DNA from: Candidatus Tenebribacter mawsonii | GTDB taxonomy: Bacteria; Cloacimonadota; Cloacimonadia; Cloacimonadales; TCS61 | DNA: 12,314 nt | Assembly (NCBI GenBank): GCA_030765665.1 | Contig: JAVCCD010000299.1 | Span: 1-12,314 of the forward strand | Direction: 5' to 3' | Shown: positions 7,355 to 12,314 of the stretch, one piece after another | Numbering within the stretch: the stretch's first letter is position 1 | How the letters are laid out: the number at the start of each line of letters is the position of its first letter | Position numbers and translations under genes: made by a program | The notes under the pieces: model-generated | The model's input: only the letters and a program-made list of their open reading frames with translations | What the model was told of the DNA's origin: nothing | Databases searched by the model: none

Positions 7355-8056
7355 ATGAAATTTAAACTGTTATTACTTTTTTTGATACTTGTTAGTCAAT
7401 TATTCTGTCAGATTGATTTTTATATCGAAACTGATGATACTAATTATTCTTATGGTCAGGATATTTATATAACATTCAATCTTCATAATACTAGCGCCGA
7501 CACAGTTATAGTAACATTTCTCAGTAGTTTCCCCTTCAATTTCTATATCGATGAAGAACTTTTTATCATTGGTTCATTCGGTGTAGTTTTCGATGTTATT
7601 ATCTCACCGGACTCTACATTTTCTACAATACCTTATGTTCATACAGAAAATGTGAGTAATGGTAACCACATATTAGTCGGTGAATTTTATTGTATTCCAC
7701 CCAATTTAGTTTCGGATCCTATCTCAATAACCATAGGCCAAGTTAGTGCTGATTTTTATAAGCTTCAGCAAATTGGATTTCAATTATCCAACCATCCCAA
7801 TCCTTTCAATCCAACGACAGAGATCAAATTTCAGCTTTCAAACTTCAGTGAAATTGAATCTGCAGTAATTGAGATTTACAATTTAAAAGGACAGAGAATC
7901 AAAACAATTCCTGCCATCCTAGACGGAGCCAAAGGAACAGTCATTTGGAATGGATCAGATGAAAATTCTAAACAAGTATGCTCAGGTGTATATTTGTACA
8001 AATTAAATATAAATGGTAAAACCGAAGCTGTGAAAAAATGTTTACTGTTGAAATGA
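7355..8056 (+). CDS. Small secreted beta-sandwich protein (BsuPI-like domain) with C-terminal sorting domain
   Basis: The 233-residue product has AAGGAGG (7343-7349) five bases before its ATG and a signal peptide of about 19 residues (MKFKLLLLFLILVSQLFC). Residues about 22-128 look like one immunoglobulin-type beta-sandwich. YSYGQDIYITFNLHNTSADT, VIVTFLSSFPFNFYI, ISPDSTFST and GNHILVGEF follow the order seen in BsuPI-type (intracellular proteinase inhibitor-like) domains; this assignment is by pattern only. After a short linker, residues 146-233 are the sorting module with NHPNPFNPTTE, IYNLKGQRIK, GVYLYKLNINGK and KKCLLLK. It is the shortest of the four sorting-domain genes here, with a minimal passenger. 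It sits downstream of the inverted-repeat cluster and converges on the glycosyltransferase gene 92 bases away. Confidence 0.88.
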   Translation: MKFKLLLLFLILVSQLFCQIDFYIETDDTNYSYGQDIYITFNLHNTSADTVIVTFLSSFPFNFYIDEELFIIGSFGVVFDVIISPDSTFSTIPYVHTENVSNGNHILVGEFYCIPPNLVSDPISITIGQVSADFYKLQQIGFQLSNHPNPFNPTTEIKFQLSNFSEIESAVIEIYNLKGQRIKTIPAILDGAKGTVIWNGSDENSKQVCSGVYLYKLNINGKTEAVKKCLLLK

Positions 8057-8148
8057 GTAAGATACCTTTAACAAACATGTCGTCGGAAAAAAATTAAAGT
8101 TCAATGTGAAATTAAAGATTTTGAATGGATTAAGGATTTGTTCTTGAT
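8057..8148. other. Convergent intergenic region without a clear terminator
   Basis: The plus-strand beta-sandwich gene and the minus-strand GT4 gene end facing each other here. I see a short direct repeat (AAATTAAAG twice, about 19 bases apart) but no stable hairpin with a T-run, so how the two transcripts end is unclear from sequence. Confidence 0.5.
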
Positions 8149-9387
8149 CTAAGTTAGACAGTTCTGATACAATATATTTACTTTTTTAAATATCCCAGTC
8201 CAGGTAAAAGAATCTATCATATTTTGTATGGAAGATAAATCAATTTGCGGATTTTCTTTTGCAGCTTCAATCTGTTGTAGAATTGCATTTTTTAGATCTT
8301 GTTCAAATTCAGTTTCATCTTCTTTGAAAGGTTGATCCATATTGTGTAATCTAGGTAGTTTTATTAACTTTACAAAATCTAATTCATGTTTGCCTAGAAT
8401 TTCTCTTGTACCTGGCAGATCGGTTGCAACTATCCGGCAACCGCTGGCTAAAGCTTCTAATACAACCAATGCCAAACCTTCAAAAAAAGAGGGTAAAATA
8501 AAAATATGAGATCGACTCATTAATTTTGCTAATTTTTCTTGAGGAATTGCACCATGAATGCAAACTTGTTCTGGTAATTCACCTGCAAGCTTCAAACATA
8601 ATTCTTTCTCTTCCCCACTTCCTCCACCTACAAGATGCGATTGCCAGTCAGAAGAATTGACCTGTTTTAGCGCGCGTAGCAACCATGGAACTCCTTTAGC
8701 ATTACTAAGTTTTCCTGCATAAACTAATTGTACAGGAGCAGGTTTCGGTTTTTGGATTTGATAGAAAAGATCGTTATTATAACCGGCTCCGATTACAATA
8801 ACCTTTCCTTGTTCAAATTTATACAAACGGATAATCTCTGTTTTTTGATCTTCACTTAAAGCCAATACAATATCAATTTGCTCACATCCTTTTAAGACCC
8901 TATGCTGTAGGTGAGGACAATTCTGAAACTGTCGCAGATCTGTACTATGACAGCTTGTAACAAAAGGTATTGTTGGGAAAAGCTGACGGGCTAGAGAACT
9001 AAGGATCCAGAGATGATGGCTATGAATTATATCCGGTTTGAATTTATCAACAGCTTTAAGAAGAATATTAGTAAAAGCAGTTTCATAATTATCAAGTTCT
9101 GCAATAGAAAGATCACAAAATTTAACACTTTCATAGGGCATAACATCACTCATACCAGGAATATGATGTGGAACATCTCCATCTGTAAATATAACAAACA
9201 TTGTTTTATCAGGCTCAACGAGGGCAACTTCATCATTATATTTTTTAGAAGTTCCTGCCACTAAATAATTTTCATATCCATTTTTCTCTGCTTCCCGGAT
9301 CATGGCTTGCACATACATACCACTTCCGGTTGAATTTGGTCTTTGGCTGATAATATGTAGTATTCTTGGTTTCTTCTTATTACTCAT
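8149..9387 (-). CDS. Glycosyltransferase family 4 (GT-B fold)
   Basis: The 412-residue product probably transfers a sugar from a nucleotide-sugar donor to a glycan or lipid acceptor at the cytoplasmic face of the membrane. The N-terminal half has the glycine-rich acceptor loop (SQRPNSTGSGMYVQAMI, 14-30) and PDIIHSHHLW (118-127). The C-terminal half has VYAGKLSNAKG (222-232), the phosphate-contacting lysine region, and PSFFEGLALVVLEALASG (299-316). The latter contains the EX7E motif E303/E311 typical of retaining GT4 enzymes, followed by ATDLPGTREI. It has no signal peptide or membrane span. The length is normal for the family. It is the last gene of a three-gene minus-strand group, 24 bases after the flavoprotein gene, and has only a weak ribosome binding site (AAGAG). 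The acceptor cannot be told from sequence. Confidence 0.93.
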   Translation of the reverse strand: MSNKKKPRILHIISQRPNSTGSGMYVQAMIREAEKNGYENYLVAGTSKKYNDEVALVEPDKTMFVIFTDGDVPHHIPGMSDVMPYESVKFCDLSIAELDNYETAFTNILLKAVDKFKPDIIHSHHLWILSSLARQLFPTIPFVTSCHSTDLRQFQNCPHLQHRVLKGCEQIDIVLALSEDQKTEIIRLYKFEQGKVIVIGAGYNNDLFYQIQKPKPAPVQLVYAGKLSNAKGVPWLLRALKQVNSSDWQSHLVGGGSGEEKELCLKLAGELPEQVCIHGAIPQEKLAKLMSRSHIFILPSFFEGLALVVLEALASGCRIVATDLPGTREILGKHELDFVKLIKLPRLHNMDQPFKEDETEFEQDLKNAILQQIEAAKENPQIDLSSIQNMIDSFTWTGIFKKVNILYQNCLT

Positions 9388-9411
9388 AAACTACTCTTAT
9401 TAGCATTACCT

Positions 9412-9942
9412 TTAGGGCTTAAGTAAACTTGTAACAACTCTCTCAAGTTGTTCTTTTAGTTCTATGTTTATCAAAGTATTAGATTCCAAATCAAAATTAT
9501 CTTCAAAACTTGGAATTGATAAACTTGCTTTTACCTTTCCTGCAAATCGATGTGCTGTAGATTCAGCAGTTACTAGCACACTTGATCCTCCTCTTTTACC
9601 TGGTGATGTTGAAAGTAATACCATTAGTTTGCCCTGAAATACTTTAGGTTTGATCCGTGAACACCAATCAAAAATATTTTTATATGCAACACTATATGAA
9701 CCATTGTGCTCAGCAAATGAGATTAACAAAGCATCGCTCTCACCTATTTTCCTTAAAAATTCTTTTGCTAGAGCTGGTTGTCCAATTTCTTTTTCTATAT
9801 CTTCACTAAATAGGGGTAGTTCATAGTTATTAAGGTCTAAGAGTTCTATTTCTACACCCTTTAAAAAGGATAATGCATAAGTAACTAATTTTTTGTTTAT
9901 TGATCTTGAACTGCTGCTGGCAGCAAATGCCAAAACTTTCAT
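9412..9942 (-). CDS. NADPH-dependent FMN reductase-like flavoprotein
   Basis: The 176-residue product has the flavodoxin-like fold of the FMN_red family, which binds FMN and reduces flavins, quinones, azo compounds or metals with NAD(P)H. The FMN phosphate loop is AASSSSRSIN (7-16). PLFSEDIE (43-50) follows at the usual place. AEHNGSYSVAYKNIFDW (77-93) corresponds to the family's PEYNxSxPGxLKNxIDW segment, with the usual proline replaced. STSPGKRGG (111-119) is the loop between the later strands. A strong TAGGAGAGG precedes the ATG. It lies between a secreted metallopeptidase gene (15 bases upstream) and the GT4 gene (24 bases downstream). The true electron acceptor is unknown; a general cytoplasmic redox role is most likely. 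Confidence 0.92.
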   Translation of the reverse strand: MKVLAFAASSSSRSINKKLVTYALSFLKGVEIELLDLNNYELPLFSEDIEKEIGQPALAKEFLRKIGESDALLISFAEHNGSYSVAYKNIFDWCSRIKPKVFQGKLMVLLSTSPGKRGGSSVLVTAESTAHRFAGKVKASLSIPSFEDNFDLESNTLINIELKEQLERVVTSLLKP

Positions 9943-9957
9943 AGAACCTCTCCTAAA

Positions 9958-10722
9958 CTAATTCCATTCTGAATAAAATCTTATAAAATCTTCATTAAAT
10001 TTTGTAATGCTTCCATGATAAGTTGATCTTATTGCTTCAATTGATTTTTCTCCATTCATTAATCCTTTTATGATCTTACCTAATATTTGATCACCATTCT
10101 CAATTGACATTAAAAAAAACACAATTGCATAAGAAATTGTAGATGATCTATATTCCGGTTTGATATTTTGTTCTGTCCATTGCTTATTAGAGCCAGACAG
10201 AATTTTCTCAATATCATTTTCTATCTTCTCATCTACCCAACTTTTAACTCGGGCTATTTTGTTTTTTTGCGGTAATATCGTAATTGGATTAGAATTATTC
10301 AAATATTCAAAATATTCCGATAACCCTTCATTAACCCATTTGGGAGGTTTCTTAAAGTATGCACGCAATAAATAATGGTTAAATTCATGATGAAATGTTT
10401 TTATTAATTTTTCGTTAGAAAAGAGCACGATCTCATGTTTTGAACTAGAGAAATATCCATTATTAGATTTTGCATTAGAGTTTAATTTCTGATGAGATTT
10501 ATAATCGTCGAAAAATGTGAAAACTCTCACATTTATATTGGAGATTTGTATGGGAAAGTTTATGTTCATATAAAAATTGATAATATAATTACTACCTTCT
10601 CTCATTTTAAGTTCAGTATCTTTAGAAACATTCTCATTAATAAAAGTCATTTTAAATTCTTCTATAGCAAAAATAGAAGTTATAAATCCCAAAACTACGA
10701 GAATTACTAATATTTTTTTCAT
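9958..10722 (-). CDS. Secreted zinc metallopeptidase, peptidase MA-like (gluzincin type)
   Basis: The 254-residue product starts with a signal peptide (MKKILVILVVLGFITSIFA), so it acts outside the cytoplasm. The zinc site is HEFNH (112-116; His112, Glu113, His116). The probable third ligand is Glu132 in WVNEGLSEYFE (129-139), a spacing and motif typical of the peptidase MA-like/DUF1570 group of small gluzincins. Residues before about 100 are beta-rich, and those after 150 are mainly helical and may complete the cleft. All key residues are present, so it is probably active; the substrate is unknown. It is the first gene of the minus-strand trio. Its leader contains a 13-base palindrome (10775-10787) and begins just past a strong hairpin, so it probably has its own promoter. 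The ribosome binding site is weak (AGAGAAAG). Confidence 0.85.
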   Translation of the reverse strand: MKKILVILVVLGFITSIFAIEEFKMTFINENVSKDTELKMREGSNYIINFYMNINFPIQISNINVRVFTFFDDYKSHQKLNSNAKSNNGYFSSSKHEIVLFSNEKLIKTFHHEFNHYLLRAYFKKPPKWVNEGLSEYFEYLNNSNPITILPQKNKIARVKSWVDEKIENDIEKILSGSNKQWTEQNIKPEYRSSTISYAIVFFLMSIENGDQILGKIIKGLMNGEKSIEAIRSTYHGSITKFNEDFIRFYSEWN

Positions 10723-10774
10723 ATTACTTTCTCTTTCTAATCCTTTATCTAAAAATCTTTTCAGCTTTCATTCA

Positions 10775-10787
10775 ATACATAATGTAT
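10775..10787. promoter_or_regulatory. Short palindrome in the metallopeptidase leader, possible operator
   Basis: ATACAT, A, ATGTAT forms a 6-bp inverted repeat with a one-base centre, 53 bases before the metallopeptidase ATG on the minus strand. Its size and place suit a dimeric repressor site, but AT-rich palindromes of this length arise easily by chance and no -10/-35 pair is clear. Confidence 0.2.
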
Positions 10788-10790
10788 CAA

Positions 10791-10828
10791 TTTTATAAGC
10801 AGAAAACAAATGTTTTCTGCTTATAAAA
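10791..10828 (-). terminator. Strong 17-bp hairpin between pmbA and the metallopeptidase gene
   Basis: TTTTATAAGCAGAAAAC (10791-10807) and its exact complement (10812-10828) flank a 4-base loop AAAT. It lies about 50 bases past the pmbA stop on the minus strand, the right place for a terminator of the tldD-pmbA transcript. The stem ends in A/T pairs, but no separate T-run follows on the minus strand. It may therefore be an incomplete intrinsic terminator or an mRNA 3'-end stabiliser. It also overlaps a tiny open frame. Confidence 0.6.
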
Positions 10829-10837
10829 GTCAGTCAT
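10793..10837 (-). CDS. Possible 14-residue peptide encoded across the hairpin
   Basis: On the minus strand AGGAGA (about 10843-10848) precedes an ATG (10835-10837) that opens MTDFYKQKTFVFCL and stops at TAA within the hairpin. The ribosome binding site is as good as those of the real genes nearby. The codons for residues 4-14 are exactly the two hairpin arms, so a ribosome translating it would melt the hairpin. It could be a leader peptide, a remnant, or coincidence. Nothing in the peptide identifies a function. Confidence 0.25.
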   Translation of the reverse strand: MTDFYKQKTFVFCL

Positions 10838-10874
10838 TACTTCTCCTATGATCTTGAGACCTCAGTTTTTTTTA

Positions 10875-12167
10875 TTATTTACCAGAAATTGTAATTCCAG
10901 TAAACTTTATCCAAGGATAGTTATGATAACCTGAATTCACTCTCTCTTTCGAGATTTCTTTAATGTTCATCATCATTTCCACTAAATTACCACTGATCAT
11001 AGTTTCAGTTATCGGAAATTGAATTTTGCCATTCTCAACATAATAACTATTCTTGGCAACTCCACTGAAATCTCCATTGTCACTTGGATTTCCACCACTG
11101 AATCGATTAAGAATGATACCCTTTTTAGTTGATTTAACAATTTCGTCAAAGGATTTTTCTCCATTATCGATTTCCCAGCTTCCACCCTGGTTCACAGCTC
11201 TTGCTTCTCCAGTTTTGTTAGCACCATATAGTCCTAGCAGGAAAGTCTTCAATATCCCGTTCTCGATTACTGTACTGTCTTGTGCTTCATAACCGTCTCC
11301 AGTAACAAAATATCCTTCAGCAATATCATTAGAAACTGGTTTTGAATGCAGATTGAAATTATTACTAGCTATTTGCTTCTCTAGCTTATCTTTATAAACA
11401 GATGTTTTTGTAATAAGAGGATAATCATAAAGATACCTTGTCAGTGAACCAATGAAATTATCCATACATTCAGGTGTCACGATAACATCACCTACAAATT
11501 TACCTTGAAAACTCTCAGCATTAAGCTGCTGGACAGATTCTGTGATCAATTTATCAATATTTCCACATTCACTGAAAGGAGTATTAAGATCTTTTGAAAC
11601 ATGTGCAACATAGTTGAAGGAAGAAGTTTTCTTCCCTTCTTTGGATGTGAACACGACTACAAAGTTGTAAATACCTTTTGTTATCGAATAATCTACTCCA
11701 TTGGAGTTTATAAACATGCTATGTGTGGAAGTAAAATCAAAATTGATCATTCTAATTATTGTTTTTGGGTGATTTTCCTCTGCATACTTCACAAATTCCA
11801 CAAGTCTTGTGTACATCTTGTCCAGATCAGGTTTTACTGGCTCACCGTAAAATTCCTTGGCAGGTTGATTTTCAGCAATATCATTTGCTTTATCCGGTTT
11901 GGAAGAGATAGCCATTTCAACAATTTGCTTTGCTGTTGCCTCTATATTTTCTTTATCAAGTTTATTAATTGAAACAGAGCCCCGTTTGTCATCAATGATG
12001 GCGGTTAAACTCAAATTAGTATCAAATGTGGTTCTAAATAAACTGATCTCACCAGATACGACATTCAGTTCATTCTTTTCTCTTTTCGTAAGAATACATT
12101 TTGTCTTTTGAGCACCAGCTTTTAATAGTGTATCCTGGGCATATATTAATATTTCTTTGTTATTCAT
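10875..12167 (-). CDS. pmbA: TldE/PmbA family protein, TldD partner
   Basis: The 430-residue product is full length for the family. In characterised bacteria TldD and TldE (PmbA) form a cytoplasmic heteromeric protease that degrades unfolded peptides and processes some peptide precursors. TldD carries the metal-binding HExxxH and TldE lacks it. No HExxH or HExxxH is seen here, so this is the TldE-type subunit. Family landmarks are the N-terminal VVSGEISLFRTTFDTNLSLT region (37-56), FVGDVIVTPECMDNFIGSL (224-242) and GDGYEAQDSTVIENGILKTF (290-309). The last is the C-terminal block RFSGGNPSDNGDFSGVAKNS, continuing to ITETMISGNLVEMM (355-400). GGAGG in the last codons of the upstream gene serves as its ribosome binding site, and the two genes are separated by one base, indicating translational coupling. 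Confidence 0.92.
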   Translation of the reverse strand: MNNKEILIYAQDTLLKAGAQKTKCILTKREKNELNVVSGEISLFRTTFDTNLSLTAIIDDKRGSVSINKLDKENIEATAKQIVEMAISSKPDKANDIAENQPAKEFYGEPVKPDLDKMYTRLVEFVKYAEENHPKTIIRMINFDFTSTHSMFINSNGVDYSITKGIYNFVVVFTSKEGKKTSSFNYVAHVSKDLNTPFSECGNIDKLITESVQQLNAESFQGKFVGDVIVTPECMDNFIGSLTRYLYDYPLITKTSVYKDKLEKQIASNNFNLHSKPVSNDIAEGYFVTGDGYEAQDSTVIENGILKTFLLGLYGANKTGEARAVNQGGSWEIDNGEKSFDEIVKSTKKGIILNRFSGGNPSDNGDFSGVAKNSYYVENGKIQFPITETMISGNLVEMMMNIKEISKERVNSGYHNYPWIKFTGITISGK

Positions 12168-12168
12168 G

Positions 12169-12314
12169 TTATTTTCCTCCGATATTTACTTGGCACTTGA
12201 TGGCGGGACCACCCATTCCAACGGGGATCATCTGCTTTTTCCCACACATACCGCTACAACTCCAAACCATATCATCCGAGATCATCGTAACTGTTTTAAG
12301 CATATCGAAGGCAA
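12169..12314 (-). CDS. tldD: TldD-type protein, C-terminal end only
   Basis: Only the last 47 codons are inside the window; the gene continues past the right edge. The residues SDDMVWSCSGMCGKKQMIPV followed by GMGGPAIKCQVNIGGK match the usual TldD ending, with its CGKxGQxVPVGxGxPxxK-type loop and terminal VGG. The metal-binding HExxxH expected in the N-terminal half is outside the window, so the subunit type is inferred from the ending and from its position directly before the TldE-type gene. The TAA stop is one base before the pmbA ATG. Confidence 0.85.
   Translation of the reverse strand, partial: AFDMLKTVTMISDDMVWSCSGMCGKKQMIPVGMGGPAIKCQVNIGGK

Noticed and set aside
7032..7358. Open frame of 108 codons across the inverted-repeat cluster on the plus strand
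   Set aside because: It has no ribosome binding site near its start, no recognisable domain, and its codons are dictated by the palindromes. The frame on the opposite strand (6947-7261) is equally unconvincing.
8073..8090. TTTAACAAAC sequence after the beta-sandwich gene as a third attC-like site
   Set aside because: It resembles only the left outer box. The inner stem and right-hand box of the repeat are missing.
11601..11972. Long open frame of 123 codons opposite pmbA
   Set aside because: It lies fully antisense to a well-supported PmbA/TldE gene, and its composition (many Cys, Phe, Ile) is typical of a shadow frame.

Overview
The window is AT-rich, Gram-negative-type bacterial DNA. The best lineage clue is a set of secreted proteins whose C-termini carry a NxPNPFNPTT motif followed by an IYNxKGQ and G.Y.YKL core. 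This FlgD-like, type-A-like sorting module is typical of the Fibrobacteres-Chlorobi-Bacteroidetes superphylum. Together with DUF1565-type parallel beta-helix proteins it is especially common in Cloacimonadota (Candidatus Cloacimonas and relatives). I infer a Cloacimonadota-like organism, but there is no marker gene here to prove it.

Left part (1-2430). The tail of one sorting-domain protein (stop at 94) is followed by an imperfect palindromic repeat (103-178). Then come a secreted protein of unknown function (206-1705) and a small TTG-started membrane protein (1720-2064). A second copy of the repeat follows (2131-2206; 59 of 65 core positions match by hand count). The repeats have the ground plan of integron attC sites: outer complementary boxes, an unpaired spacer, and an inner stem with an extrahelical base. 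The two genes between them look like one roughly 2-kb integron-type cassette. Just after the second repeat is a tiny frameshifted gene remnant (2232-2353). No integrase is visible.

Centre (2431-8056, plus strand). There are two large secreted beta-helix proteins and one small secreted beta-sandwich protein, each ending in the same sorting module. With the truncated gene at the left edge that makes four such genes, all on the plus strand. They are separated by a perfect 10-bp hairpin (4640-4664) and by a 230-bp cluster of nested inverted repeats (7091-7318) that codes for nothing convincing. All are predicted to be exported and anchored or released at the cell surface.

Right part (8149-12314, minus strand). 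Read in transcription order, this is the end of a TldD-type protein gene, then pmbA/tldE (1 base apart), then a strong 17-bp hairpin. After it comes a compact three-gene group: a secreted HExxH metallopeptidase, an NADPH-dependent FMN-reductase-like flavoprotein and a GT4 glycosyltransferase (gaps of 15 and 24 bases). TldD and TldE form a proteolytic complex in characterised bacteria. The three-gene group has no obvious common pathway. It converges on the beta-sandwich gene at about 8057-8148, where I see no clear terminator. No tRNA, rRNA or CRISPR array was seen.
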